The notes under the pieces were generated by a model that saw nothing but the letters and a program-made list of their open reading frames with translations, had not been told where the DNA came from and ran no database searches. Shown here in pieces: positions 1 through 8,118 of a stretch of 29,951 nucleotides of DNA. Source of the stretch: Gammaproteobacteria bacterium HGW-Gammaproteobacteria-14 (lineage in GTDB: Bacteria > Pseudomonadota > Gammaproteobacteria > Pseudomonadales > Alcanivoracaceae); contig PGZG01000003.1 in NCBI GenBank assembly GCA_002840115.1, positions 1 to 29,951 of the forward strand, given 5' to 3'. The translations under genes were made by a program, and so were the position numbers. Position 1 is the first letter of the stretch. The number at the start of each line of letters is the position of its first letter.

Positions 1-1293
1 ACAAGCTGGTTTCGTAACTCCTCGCCGTATATCAATGCGCATCGGGGCCGCACCTTTGTGGTCATGATTTCCGGGGAAGCCATTGAAGAGCCGGGGTTCC
101 ATCATATCGTTCACGATCTTGCGCTGCTGAACTCGCTGGGTATCCGGTTGGTACTAGTGCATGGTGCCCGGCAACAGATCTCGGCGCGGTTGCAGGCCCG
201 GGGTATGGAGTCCCGCTTTGAGCACCACACCCGGATTACTGATAGTCAGGCCCTTGAGGCGGTACTGGATGCGGTGGGCGCCATTCGGCTGCGTATTGAA
301 GGCCTGTTCTCCATGGGGCTGGCCAACTCGCCGATGCATAACGCCAGTATTCAGGTGGTGTGCGGCAACTTTGTTATTGCCAAGCCCGTAGGCGTGCGTG
401 CCGGTTTTGATTATCAGCACACCGGTGAGGTGCGCCGGTTACAGGTGGAGGCGGTACAAAAACAATTGGATAGCGGCAACATTGTGTTGCTGTCACCGAT
501 TGGCTGCTCACCCACCGGCGAGCTGTTCAACCTGAACTCTGAAGAAGTGGCGTCAACCGCCGCGATAGCCTTGAAGGCCGATAAAATTATTTTTATGGGC
601 GATGTCGCCGGTGTTTCTGATGATCAGGGCCAGTTGTTGCGGGAAATGTCGCCTCAGGAAGCCGGGCAGCTGTTATCTCGGAGTGTCATCGAGCACGACA
701 CCACGGAGCGGCAATTAACGGCCGCCTGCCATGCGGCCAGTAATGGTGTCGCCCGTGCGCACCTGATTAATTTCAATGACGATGGCGCTCTGCTCCGCGA
801 GCTGTTTACCCGTGATGGTTGCGGCACTCTGGTTACCAAAGAAATGTATGAGAACGTACGCGGCGCATACATTGAAGATGTTGGCGGTATTCTGGAATTG
901 ATCGAGCCGCTGGAAACGGCGGGCGTGCTGGTTCGCCGCTCCCGTGAGTTGCTGGAAAATGAAATCAAGCGGTTTACGATTATTGAACGCGATGGCATGG
1001 TGATTGGCTGTGCTGCGTTGTATCCCTTTGCGGATGGCAAAGTCGGCGAGCTGGCCTGTGTGGCGGTGCATCCGCAATATCGCAATAGTAAACGTGGTCG
1101 CAAAATGCTTGAGCATATTGAGAAGCGAGCCATTCAGCAGGGCATTGCAGAATTGTTTGTGCTAACAACGCAAACGGCGCACTGGTTCCAGGAGCTCGGT
1201 TTCCAGCAATGCTCCGTGGATGATCTGCCCGGCGAAAAGAAATCGTTATATAACTATCAACGTAACTCTAAAGTATTCAGAAAAACTCTCTGA
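1..1293 (+). CDS. argA: N-acetylglutamate synthase, 5' end cut by window edge
   Basis: This enzyme makes N-acetylglutamate from acetyl-CoA and glutamate, the first committed step of arginine synthesis, in the cytoplasm. The reading frame is open from base 1, where it encodes SWFRNSSPYINAHRGRTFVV. That matches the beginning of classical ArgA, so only about ten residues and the start codon lie outside the window. The N-terminal two thirds is the amino-acid-kinase-like domain (VLVHGARQQI, then LNSEEVASTAAIALKADKI). The C-terminal third is a GNAT acetyltransferase domain, with GELACVAVHPQYRNSKRGRKM as the acetyl-CoA binding loop and FVLTTQTAHWFQELGF near the end. This two-domain form is the classical bacterial ArgA, normally feedback-inhibited by arginine. 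ilvD follows after only 8 bases, which suggests co-transcription. Confidence 0.95.
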   Translation, partial: TSWFRNSSPYINAHRGRTFVVMISGEAIEEPGFHHIVHDLALLNSLGIRLVLVHGARQQISARLQARGMESRFEHHTRITDSQALEAVLDAVGAIRLRIEGLFSMGLANSPMHNASIQVVCGNFVIAKPVGVRAGFDYQHTGEVRRLQVEAVQKQLDSGNIVLLSPIGCSPTGELFNLNSEEVASTAAIALKADKIIFMGDVAGVSDDQGQLLREMSPQEAGQLLSRSVIEHDTTERQLTAACHAASNGVARAHLINFNDDGALLRELFTRDGCGTLVTKEMYENVRGAYIEDVGGILELIEPLETAGVLVRRSRELLENEIKRFTIIERDGMVIGCAALYPFADGKVGELACVAVHPQYRNSKRGRKMLEHIEKRAIQQGIAELFVLTTQTAHWFQELGFQQCSVDDLPGEKKSLYNYQRNSKVFRKTL

Positions 1294-1301
1294 GGTTTGT
1301 G

Positions 1302-3152
1302 ATGCCTGACTATCGTTCGAAAACGTCTACCCATGGTCGCAATATGGCGGGTGCCCGGGCGCTATGGCGTGCCACAGGCATGAAAGACGGTGACTTCGGC
1401 AAGCCGATTATTGCCATTAGTAACTCGTTCACCCAGTTTGTGCCGGGGCATGTGCACCTTAAAGACATGGGCCAGCTGGTAGCGCGAGAGGTAGAAAAAG
1501 CCGGTGGCGTGGCGAAGGAGTTCAATACCATCGCCGTGGATGACGGCATTGCCATGGGCCATGACGGCATGCTGTATTCGCTGCCGAGCCGCGACATTAT
1601 TGCCGACAGTGTGGAGTACATGGTGAATGCGCATTGCGCCGATGCCATTGTCTGCATTTCTAACTGCGACAAAATTACCCCGGGCATGTTAATGGCGGCG
1701 ATGCGCCTGAATATTCCGGTGGTGTTTGTTTCCGGTGGCCCAATGGAAGCCGGGAAGACCGTGCTGGGTGATCACAAGCTGGATCTTGTCGATGCCATGG
1801 TCGTTGCCGCTGACGATAGCGTGGATGACGCCACGGTGGCGGAATATGAGCGTAGCGCCTGTCCCACCTGCGGATCGTGCTCCGGCATGTTTACGGCTAA
1901 CTCGATGAACTGCTTGACGGAAGCTTTGGGCCTGTCGCTGCCGGGCAATGGCTCAACTCTGGCAACTCACGCTGATCGTGAGCAGCTGTTTTTGAAAGCC
2001 GGTCGCCTGGCGGTAGAGCTGTGCAAGCGTTATTACGAGCAGGGTGATGAGTCTGTTCTGCCCCGCAGCATTGCCAATGTTCATGCCTTTGAAAATGCTA
2101 TCGCACTGGATATCGCCATGGGCGGGTCCACCAATACGGTATTGCATCTGTTGGCGGCGGCTCAGGAAGGCGAAGTGGATTTCACCATGGCCGATATTGA
2201 TCGTATGTCGCGCCGGGTGCCCTGCTTGGCAAAAGTAGCTCCGGCAACGCAGAAATACCATATGGAAGATGTGCATCGTGCCGGTGGCGTGATGGCGATT
2301 CTTGGTGAGTTGGATCGTGCCGGTTTATTGCATCGCGATAACCCCACCGTACATGCTCCGACCATGGGTGATGCGCTGGATCAGTGGGATATTATGCGCA
2401 CTACCGATGAGGCGGTGCATAAATTCTTTAGTGCAGGCCCTGCAGGGATTCCAACCCAAACCGCATTTTCGCAGAGCACCCGTTGGCCGTCGCTGGATAT
2501 GGATCGTGAGAATGGCTGTATCCGTTCGAAAGAGCATGCTTACAGTCAGGACGGTGGTTTGGCAGTGTTGTACGGCAATATTGCCGAGCGCGGTTGTATT
2601 GTAAAAACTGCCGGGGTGGATGATTCCATTTTGGTCTTTACCGGTCGGGCGCGAATTTTCGAGTCTCAGGATTCGGCGGTGAAGGCGATTTTGGCGGATC
2701 AGGTTGTTGCTGGTGATGTGGTAGTGATCCGTTACGAAGGGCCTAAAGGGGGTCCGGGAATGCAGGAAATGCTTTATCCCACCAGTTATCTGAAATCAAA
2801 AGGTCTTGGCAAAGTGTGTGCGCTGCTTACGGATGGTCGTTTTTCCGGTGGCACCAGTGGCTTGTCGATTGGTCATGCCTCACCGGAAGCCGCAGAAGGT
2901 GGCGCCATTGCGCTGATTGAAGAAGGTGACAGCATTCATATTGATATTCCCAATCGCACCATAGCGGTTGAAGTGTCCGATGAAGAGATGGCTCACCGTC
3001 GAGCGAAAATGGAAGCCCGTGGCAAGTTCGCCTGGAAGCCGAAAGAAATGCGTCAGCGTCGTGTTTCCACGGCACTGAAGGCGTATGCGGCGATGACCAC
3101 CAGTGCCGACCGTGGTGCGGTTCGTGATCTGAAACAGCTTGGTATTGAATAG
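1302..3152 (+). CDS. ilvD: dihydroxy-acid dehydratase
   Basis: This enzyme dehydrates 2,3-dihydroxy-isovalerate and 2,3-dihydroxy-3-methylvalerate to the keto acids that precede valine, isoleucine, leucine and pantothenate. It is a cytoplasmic Fe-S enzyme. From the ATG at 1302 it is 616 residues, the same as E. coli IlvD, and it begins MPDYRSKTSTHGRNMAGARA as the family does. A GTG at 1299 is in frame, but the ATG fits the family start and has TGAGG just upstream. Fe-S cysteine motifs CISNCDKITPGM and CPTCGSCSGMFTANSMNC are present. So are the active-site stretches GGSTNTVLHLLAAA and DGRFSGGTSGLSIGH. Similarity to the enterobacterial enzyme is high along the whole length, so it should be functional. 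Confidence 0.98.
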   Translation: MPDYRSKTSTHGRNMAGARALWRATGMKDGDFGKPIIAISNSFTQFVPGHVHLKDMGQLVAREVEKAGGVAKEFNTIAVDDGIAMGHDGMLYSLPSRDIIADSVEYMVNAHCADAIVCISNCDKITPGMLMAAMRLNIPVVFVSGGPMEAGKTVLGDHKLDLVDAMVVAADDSVDDATVAEYERSACPTCGSCSGMFTANSMNCLTEALGLSLPGNGSTLATHADREQLFLKAGRLAVELCKRYYEQGDESVLPRSIANVHAFENAIALDIAMGGSTNTVLHLLAAAQEGEVDFTMADIDRMSRRVPCLAKVAPATQKYHMEDVHRAGGVMAILGELDRAGLLHRDNPTVHAPTMGDALDQWDIMRTTDEAVHKFFSAGPAGIPTQTAFSQSTRWPSLDMDRENGCIRSKEHAYSQDGGLAVLYGNIAERGCIVKTAGVDDSILVFTGRARIFESQDSAVKAILADQVVAGDVVVIRYEGPKGGPGMQEMLYPTSYLKSKGLGKVCALLTDGRFSGGTSGLSIGHASPEAAEGGAIALIEEGDSIHIDIPNRTIAVEVSDEEMAHRRAKMEARGKFAWKPKEMRQRRVSTALKAYAAMTTSADRGAVRDLKQLGIE

Positions 3153-3184
3153 TCGATACTAGCGGCTACTGAAAGGACATCGTC

Positions 3185-3200
3185 GTTGCGTAATCGCAAC
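3185..3200 (+). repeat. small inverted repeat upstream of the double DsbA-like gene
   Basis: GTTGCG-TAAT-CGCAAC is a perfect 6-bp stem with a 4-base loop. It lies in the 62-bp gap after ilvD, just before the ribosome binding site at about 3204-3210. No U-run follows, so it is not a typical terminator. It could modulate translation or processing of the downstream message, or be chance. Confidence 0.4.
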
Positions 3201-3214
3201 ACAGGGAGACAGGG

Positions 3215-4513
3215 TTGAGTTTGAAAAACAGGTTGATGCCCTATGTGGCGCAGCTGCTGACTAGTCAGCGGCTACGCCGTCTTCATGAGCGTTGGTTTGC
3301 CATGCGCCGACGTATACAGGGTAAGCCGCAGGAAGCGGTATTTTATTTTCGTGTGGATGACCCCTACAGCTGGTTGTTGGCGCAGCAGCTATCCACCCTG
3401 AGTCGCGATACCGGGTTGCGTATTCGTCCTCGTACCATGCTGCATTTGCCGAAAGAAATGTATCCGGAGCCGGAGTTGCATCGGCAATACAGCATTCAGG
3501 ATGCAGCGTTGGCTGCGCAGTTACACAATCTGCAGTTCACGGCTGGGCCTGCACCATCCCATAGTGATGCATTCGCCGCCAGTCGGATTCTGTTGGCCCA
3601 TGAGAATGACCCTGGTTATTTGTCGTTGGCACAAACTCTGAGTCGACATCTATGGAGTGGTGATATTGATGCCATCCATGTGTTGGGCACCCATACGGAT
3701 GTCATGCCGGAAAAACAGGCCCGCCAACAACTGGAAGCGCGCCGCGATAGTTTTTTGAGCGAGGGCCATTACCTGACAGGCACCCTCCAGTATGGTGGCA
3801 GTTGGTATTGGGGGCCGGACCGCATTGATCATCTTTATGAGCGTCTTGCGGCAGAACGTCATGAACCTTTGGCCTTACAAAAGCTGGCCTGGCGACAGCT
3901 GCAGTTGCGTCGGCCACCGCGTGCCACCCAGCGAGAAACGTTAGAGTTCTTTTTTTCGTTCCGCAGCCCCTATTCATATCTGGCGCTGGAGCGGGTGCTG
4001 GCTCTGACCAAACATTACCAGCTGGATTTACAGATCAGACCGGTGCTGCCCATGGTGATGCGAGGCCTGAGTGTGCCCAAGGCAAAGCGTTTTTATATTC
4101 TCCGTGATGCAGCTCGTGAAGCACGTCGGGCTGACGTTCCTTTTGGAAAAATCTGTGACCCGGTGGGGCCAGGGGTGGAGCGTTGCATGGCGATTTGGCC
4201 CTTGGCGGAGCGTGATAAAAAGCTGGTTCGGTTTATCAGTGAAGCCACTCGTGCCATCTGGAGTGAGGGTGTTGATGTGGCAACGGATGCCGGGTTAAAG
4301 CGGGTTGTCGAGCGCGCCGGTCTTGATTGGGTTGCAGCAAAAACGGCGCTGGGCAATAACAACTGGGTGGCCGCCGCGACTAAAAATCGTGATGACATGG
4401 TGGCGGCGGGAAGCTGGGGTGTGCCCACCTTCCGTCTGCGTGACATTACCGTTTGGGGGCAGGACCGTCTGCCGGTTATAGAGAAACTACTGCTTGAGGA
4501 AATTCGATCATGA
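3215..4513 (+). CDS. double DsbA-like / 2-hydroxychromene-2-carboxylate isomerase-family protein
   Basis: The 432-residue protein contains two DsbA-like (kappa-GST/HCCA isomerase type) thioredoxin-fold units. The first runs from about residue 40 to 220 and opens with VFYFRVDDPYSWLLAQQL. The second runs from about 242 to 430 and opens with LEFFFSFRSPYSYLALERV. Both end in a related motif: GGSWYWGPDRIDHLYERL and DITVWGQDRLPVIEKLL. The second copy keeps the cis-proline segment GVPTF; the first does not and has DDPY instead of SPY, so it may be degenerate. Neither copy has a CXXC pair, so a disulfide oxidase role is unlikely. Family members act in glutathione-linked isomerisation of aromatic breakdown products. 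There is no signal peptide. The start is TTG, with GGGAGAC just upstream. The exact substrate cannot be read from the sequence. Confidence 0.8.
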   Translation: MSLKNRLMPYVAQLLTSQRLRRLHERWFAMRRRIQGKPQEAVFYFRVDDPYSWLLAQQLSTLSRDTGLRIRPRTMLHLPKEMYPEPELHRQYSIQDAALAAQLHNLQFTAGPAPSHSDAFAASRILLAHENDPGYLSLAQTLSRHLWSGDIDAIHVLGTHTDVMPEKQARQQLEARRDSFLSEGHYLTGTLQYGGSWYWGPDRIDHLYERLAAERHEPLALQKLAWRQLQLRRPPRATQRETLEFFFSFRSPYSYLALERVLALTKHYQLDLQIRPVLPMVMRGLSVPKAKRFYILRDAAREARRADVPFGKICDPVGPGVERCMAIWPLAERDKKLVRFISEATRAIWSEGVDVATDAGLKRVVERAGLDWVAAKTALGNNNWVAAATKNRDDMVAAGSWGVPTFRLRDITVWGQDRLPVIEKLLLEEIRS

Positions 4514-4893
4514 CAATTGCCTACTGGTGTGTGTTGGTTGCTATTTTTCTGCCATTTGCTTTTACCGGGTTTGCCAAATTTCAGGGCGGCTTTGGGCCGA
4601 AGCAGAATCATAATCCGCGGGAATTTCTGGAAGGGCTGCAGGGCGCTCGCAAACGTGCCCATTGGGCGCAAATAAACAGCTTTGAGGTCAACCCTGCGTT
4701 CTTTGTTGCGGTCGTGGCAGCCCACCAAATTGGCACCTTGGCGCAAGGTACCATTGATGGGCTGGCGGTAGCGTTTATTGCCAGCCGTATTTTGTTTGGC
4801 ATTTTCTACATTACTGATAAAGCCGAGTTGCGCTCATTGGTCTGGTTTGCTGGCATGGGCATGATCGCTGCGCTGTTTGTTATGTCCGCATGA
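4510..4893 (+). CDS. MAPEG-family inner-membrane protein
   Basis: This 127-residue protein has about four hydrophobic segments: near residues 3-23, 58-75, 78-95 and 105-125. The motif GGFGPKQNHNPREFLEGLQG is followed by ARKRAHWAQINSFEVNPAFF, and the NSFEVNPAFF core is characteristic of bacterial MAPEG proteins (membrane-associated proteins in eicosanoid and glutathione metabolism). The bacterial members mostly lack a defined reaction; some have glutathione transferase or peroxidase activity. The ATG overlaps the stop of the preceding HCCA-like gene (ATGA), so the two are translationally coupled. Both belong to families tied to glutathione chemistry, which hints at a shared detoxification role, but that is inference. 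Confidence 0.82.
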   Translation: MTIAYWCVLVAIFLPFAFTGFAKFQGGFGPKQNHNPREFLEGLQGARKRAHWAQINSFEVNPAFFVAVVAAHQIGTLAQGTIDGLAVAFIASRILFGIFYITDKAELRSLVWFAGMGMIAALFVMSA

Positions 4894-5258
4894 AAGCATT
4901 GTTATTGTTGGGCGCGTTTAACGCGGCGTTGGCAGTGATACTGGGCGCCTTTGGCGCCCATGGGCTTAAAGCCCGGGTATCACCGGCCCTGCTGGAAACC
5001 TGGGCCACGGCGAGCTTGTATCACTTTCATCATGGCTTGGCGTTATTGTTGGTCGGCGTATTGGCCAAACAATTTGGTAGCGCGGGTTTCGTAACGGCAG
5101 GCTGGACTCTGTTTGCCGGCATGATGGTGTTTAGTGGCAGTCTCTATTTACTGGTGCTCAGCGGTCAGCGCTGGCTTGGTGCGATTACGCCTATTGGTGG
5201 TACAGCAATGATTATTGGCTGGCTGTTGCTGGCCTGGGCAATCTACAAAAATACCTGA
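4890..5258 (+). CDS. DUF423-family inner-membrane protein (YgdD-like)
   Basis: This small 122-residue protein has four predicted membrane segments. It contains the family signature AVILGAFGAHGLKARVSPALLETWATA near the start, then YHFHHGLALLLVGVLA and FSGSLYLLVLSG. DUF423 proteins are widespread and have no established biochemical function. The start codon overlaps the stop of the MAPEG gene (ATGA at 4890), and thiS begins 22 bases after its end, so it sits inside a compact operon. I am confident of the family but can give no function. Confidence 0.85.
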   Translation: MKALLLLGAFNAALAVILGAFGAHGLKARVSPALLETWATASLYHFHHGLALLLVGVLAKQFGSAGFVTAGWTLFAGMMVFSGSLYLLVLSGQRWLGAITPIGGTAMIIGWLLLAWAIYKNT

Positions 5259-5280
5259 TTCAATATCATTCTGGTGGTGT

Positions 5281-5478
5281 ATGCGGTTAATGCTGAATGG
5301 CGAGCCCTATGATTTTCAGGGCGATACAATCCGTGATTTATTGCTGTCGCTGGAGATTCATGGACGACGTCTCGCCGTGGAAGTGAATCAGGAAATTGTG
5401 CCGAAGAGTGAGCATGATACTTTTTCACTATCGGAAAATGATGTCCTGGAAATTGTTCACGCAATTGGTGGTGGTTAA
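5281..5478 (+). CDS. thiS: sulfur carrier protein ThiS
   Basis: ThiS is a ubiquitin-fold sulfur carrier. Its C-terminal Gly-Gly is adenylated and thiocarboxylated, and then donates sulfur to ThiG for the thiazole half of thiamine. The 65-residue protein begins MRLMLNGEPYDFQG and ends VLEIVHAIGGG, with the diagnostic terminal Gly-Gly. An upstream in-frame start at 5215 would overlap the preceding gene and add residues unlike ThiS, so the ATG at 5281 is chosen. The partner thiG follows 59 bases later. The adenylyltransferase ThiF, thiC and thiE are not in the window. Confidence 0.93.
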   Translation: MRLMLNGEPYDFQGDTIRDLLLSLEIHGRRLAVEVNQEIVPKSEHDTFSLSENDVLEIVHAIGGG

Positions 5479-5537
5479 TATTTTCCGGTGGTTTTTGATA
5501 ATGGGACAGGGTGTGTCCGCATAGCATAGGCAGTCTT

Positions 5538-6317
5538 ATGAACGATCAATTTACTATCGCGGGTAAAACCTACAGCTCCCGGCTGCTGATTGGCACCGGC
5601 AAGTACAAGGACTTTGACGAAACCCGTGCGGCCATTGAAATGAGTGGCGCCGAAATTGTTACGGTGGCGATTCGTCGTACCAATATTGGTCAGAATGCGG
5701 GCGAGCCCAATCTGCTCGATTATATTCCGCCGGAAAAGTACACCATTTTGCCGAACACAGCGGGCTGTTATACCGCCGAGGATGCGGTGCGTTGCTGCAA
5801 ACTGGCGCGGGAGTTACTGGATGGCCATGAGTTGGTAAAGCTTGAAGTGCTGGGCGATCAGAAAACCCTGTACCCGAACATTGTTCATACCTTGAAAGCG
5901 GCGGAAACCTTGATTAAAGATGGCTTCAAGGTAATGGTTTACACCAACGATGATCCGATTGTGGCGAAAGAGCTGGAGCAAATGGGCTGTGTGGCCGTAA
6001 TGCCACTGGGCTCCTTGATCGGTTCCGGTTTGGGCATTCTGAATCCGCACAATATTCGCTTAATACTGGAAGAAGCCAAGGTGCCGATTATTGTTGACGC
6101 TGGTGTTGGCACCGCCAGTGATGCCGCGATTGCCATGGAGCTGGGTTGCGAAGGTGTGTTGTTGAACACGGCGGTGGCCCATGCGGCCAACCCGGTGTTG
6201 ATGGCCAGCGCCATGAAAAAAGCGATTGAAGCCGGGCGGGAGTCGTTTCTTGCGGGCCGCATGGCAAAGAAAGCCTACGCCAGCGCTTCATCGCCATTGG
6301 AAGGCGTTATTCGCTAA
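5538..6317 (+). CDS. thiG: thiazole synthase
   Basis: ThiG is a TIM-barrel enzyme. It condenses 1-deoxy-D-xylulose 5-phosphate, dehydroglycine and the ThiS thiocarboxylate into thiazole phosphate. The 259-residue protein starts MNDQFTIAGKTYSSRLLIGT. A GTG at 5511 is in frame but adds nine residues not typical of the family. The Schiff-base lysine lies in ELVKLEVLGD. Phosphate-binding loops are visible as MPLGSLIGSGLGI and DAGVGTASDAAIAMELGCEG. In pseudomonads I recall trmB following directly; here a minus-strand block intervenes. Confidence 0.97.
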   Translation: MNDQFTIAGKTYSSRLLIGTGKYKDFDETRAAIEMSGAEIVTVAIRRTNIGQNAGEPNLLDYIPPEKYTILPNTAGCYTAEDAVRCCKLARELLDGHELVKLEVLGDQKTLYPNIVHTLKAAETLIKDGFKVMVYTNDDPIVAKELEQMGCVAVMPLGSLIGSGLGILNPHNIRLILEEAKVPIIVDAGVGTASDAAIAMELGCEGVLLNTAVAHAANPVLMASAMKKAIEAGRESFLAGRMAKKAYASASSPLEGVIR

Positions 6318-6359
6318 GCACTATTTTGCCAAGTGACATCATTTGTTAAACGCCATCGC

Positions 6360-6378
6360 GAGGCTGGTTCTCAGCCTC
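6360..6378 (+). repeat. stem-loop downstream of thiG
   Basis: GAGGCTG-GTTCT-CAGCCTC is a 7-bp perfect stem 43 bases after the thiG stop. No T-run follows it. It may stabilise the 3' end of the thiG message ahead of the stronger hairpin at 6403-6429. Confidence 0.4.
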
Positions 6379-6402
6379 GGCCGCTTATTCAGACGGCAGA
6401 AG

Positions 6403-6429
6403 TCAGGCAGCCCATAACGGGCTGCCTGA
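6403..6429 (+). terminator. strong hairpin between convergent thiG and RHH gene, probably bidirectional
   Basis: TCAGGCAGCCC and GGGCTGCCTGA form an 11-bp perfect stem around the loop ATAAC. On the + strand ATTCTATT follows, a weak T-rich tail. On the - strand it starts just after the stop of the ribbon-helix-helix gene. Its position between two convergent genes suits a two-way terminator, though the T-run is imperfect on both sides. Confidence 0.6.
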
Positions 6430-6431
6430 TT

Positions 6432-6656
6432 CTATTGGGCGTCCAGTGAGTCCATCAGCTCGAAAAAGCCCATGGGGTCGCCGCTACGGCGCTCCAGCTC
6501 TTCCAAAGCATCCTGGTCGTCCTCAATCATGCAGCGTACGGCATGATTTACCAGGTCCGATAGTGTGTCGCCGCTCTGAGCGGCCTTCAGAACCAATGCC
6601 TGATACAAATCCGCATCAAAATGGATGGTCGAGTTTCCAGCCAGTTTGTTACCCAT
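6432..6656 (-). CDS. small ribbon-helix-helix (CopG-like) protein
   Basis: The 74-residue product begins MGNKLAGNSTIHFDADLYQA and continues LKAAQSGDTLSDLVNHAVR. A short beta strand followed by two helices is the pattern of ribbon-helix-helix DNA-binding proteins, including many antitoxins. The C-terminal half is acidic (IEDDQDALEELERRSGDP). The start was chosen because GGAG sits about seven bases before this ATG; an upstream in-frame start would add a basic, non-family stretch. No toxin-like partner is adjacent: the neighbours are the MATE gene and thiG. It may be an orphan regulator or antitoxin. The family call rests on pattern alone. Confidence 0.65.
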   Translation of the reverse strand: MGNKLAGNSTIHFDADLYQALVLKAAQSGDTLSDLVNHAVRCMIEDDQDALEELERRSGDPMGFFELMDSLDAQ

Positions 6657-6689
6657 GGTGGCTCTCCGCGGCAGAGGAATGGCCGACCA

Positions 6690-6709
6690 CTTGCGAACTT
6701 TGCCGCAAG
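6690..6709 (-). repeat. inverted repeat upstream of the ribbon-helix-helix gene
   Basis: CTTGCG-N8-CGCAAG is a perfect 6-bp inverted repeat in the 83-bp gap between the end of the MATE gene and the start of the ribbon-helix-helix gene. Because RHH proteins often bind such repeats in their own promoter, it is a candidate autoregulatory site. It could equally be a small hairpin or chance. Confidence 0.35.
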
Positions 6710-6739
6710 GGTGCAGCCGTTCGTGAGGACACCTACATA

Positions 6740-8086
6740 TCACCCTTTTTTCGGAGGTTGGTCAATCCCGGAAAGTGACAGACGGTAAATAACAGCGCCG
6801 GACAGTACATTGGCAACGGCAATGGCGGCAAAAACGCCCCAGGCAGGGAGCCAGAATGATGCTAGCCAAGCCAGCGGGACGTAGAACAGAGCGGAGCGCA
6901 GCAGGTAGAACCCCATCGCCTGATAGCCGCGCCCGAGGGCGTTGTAGGTGGCGGCGGCGATAATGACCACGCCATAGCCACCCAGTGTGATGGGTACGAT
7001 CTGCAAATAGCGAACAATATCGTTGATAACGGCTGGATCGTCGCTGAAAACCCCGGCAATGGCTGCTCCAAACAGCCAGAACAGGATTGCCATGGCTGCT
7101 CCCCAGCCGATACAAAACAGGAAGCTGTCGATCACGGCAGTACGAATGCGATGCGGCAATCCGGCGCCCATATTTTGCCCGGTAATGGGTCCAATAGAGG
7201 CGGACAGGGCCAACATGGGGATCGCCGCCAGCGCTTCTATTCGCCCGGCAACGCCAAATGCGGCCACAGTTTCAGAGCCGAACCGGGCGAGAATGGCGGT
7301 GAGAATGGCCAGGCATAGCGGGTTAATCATATTGGCCAGTGACGCCGGAACACCGACCGCCACCACCTGTTGCCAGGAACTGCGAATTTCCGCCCAGGGG
7401 GCCAGCGCCAGAATCAGCAGGCGCTCCCGGAAAATCAGCACCGATAGTGCCAGGACCATGGAGAAGCCCCGGGCAACCAGTGTCGCCCAAGCAGCCCCCT
7501 CCATGCCCATGGCCGGGATGGGCCCAAGCCCAAAGATCAGGATCGGGTCGAGCAAAATATTAACCACGGCACTGAGCACCATGGTCAAGCTGGGAATACG
7601 TGCGTCGCCATTGGCTCGCAGCAGGCTGCCAGCCACCATGGGGACGACCAGAAACGGCATGCCGATATACCAGATATCCATATAGGCGACGACCAGATCC
7701 AGCACCTCCCCTTCTGCCCCCATGGCGCTGAACAGGTGCCGGCTGGTTAACCAGCCGACGACCGAGAGCACTGCCACCACCAATACGGAGAGCGCCAGGC
7801 TGTCTGTGCAAAGACGGCGAACCCGTTGGTGGTCGCCGGTGCCAATGACTCGGGATACCACCGAAGAAGCCCCGGCGCCGAGGCCGATGGCGACGGAAGC
7901 GATGGCGAAGGTGACCGGAAACGAAAAACTGATCGCCGCCAGTTCGGCGGTGCCGAGTTGGCCGAGGAAGTAGGCATCGGCAAGACCAATGGACATCACC
8001 GCGATAATGCCGATCACCATGGGCATGCCGAGCCGCCACAGATGGCCGCGCACGTCGCCGTTGGTGAGATCCTGCCGTCGGGTCAT
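6740..8086 (-). CDS. MATE-family multidrug/cation efflux transporter
   Basis: This 448-residue integral membrane protein has about 12 hydrophobic segments arranged as two similar halves. The start RLGMPMVIGIIAVMSIGLAD and the stretch FLGQLGTAELAAISFSFPV are typical of MATE (NorM/DinF-type) antiporters, which expel cationic drugs or metabolites in exchange for Na+ or H+. LLRANGDARIPSLTMVLSAV closes the N-terminal half, and NALGRGYQAMGFYLLRS lies in the matching place of the C-terminal half. GAGA lies just before the ATG. The 84-residue acidic protein gene ends 32 bases upstream on the same strand, so they are probably co-transcribed. The substrate cannot be inferred. Confidence 0.9.
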   Translation of the reverse strand: MTRRQDLTNGDVRGHLWRLGMPMVIGIIAVMSIGLADAYFLGQLGTAELAAISFSFPVTFAIASVAIGLGAGASSVVSRVIGTGDHQRVRRLCTDSLALSVLVVAVLSVVGWLTSRHLFSAMGAEGEVLDLVVAYMDIWYIGMPFLVVPMVAGSLLRANGDARIPSLTMVLSAVVNILLDPILIFGLGPIPAMGMEGAAWATLVARGFSMVLALSVLIFRERLLILALAPWAEIRSSWQQVVAVGVPASLANMINPLCLAILTAILARFGSETVAAFGVAGRIEALAAIPMLALSASIGPITGQNMGAGLPHRIRTAVIDSFLFCIGWGAAMAILFWLFGAAIAGVFSDDPAVINDIVRYLQIVPITLGGYGVVIIAAATYNALGRGYQAMGFYLLRSALFYVPLAWLASFWLPAWGVFAAIAVANVLSGAVIYRLSLSGIDQPPKKG

Positions 8087-8118
8087 GGTTTTCTCGTTGC
8101 CGGTAGCCCTGTGGAGGG

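Noticed and set aside
3186..3218. Ten-codon frame (TTG start, AAAGGA upstream) overlapping the start of the double DsbA-like gene
   Set aside because: Too short to judge; a Shine-Dalgarno plus a TTG is common by chance and the peptide has no attenuation-like feature.
4093..4746. Open frame of 217 codons on the minus strand, opposite the HCCA-like and MAPEG genes
   Set aside because: It is entirely antisense to two well-supported genes, has no family motif and is rich in Arg and Ser as expected of a shadow frame.
5259..5537. Possible TPP riboswitch ahead of thiS or thiG
   Set aside because: No CUGAGA-type THI-box core is seen, and thiS lies only 22 bases after the preceding gene.
7023..7685. 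Open frame of 220 codons on the plus strand opposite the MATE gene
   Set aside because: Low-complexity composition typical of the antisense of a membrane protein; no start signal or motif.
6432..8086. Toxin-antitoxin pair involving the ribbon-helix-helix protein
   Set aside because: No toxin-like small protein is adjacent on either side; only a MATE transporter and thiG are.
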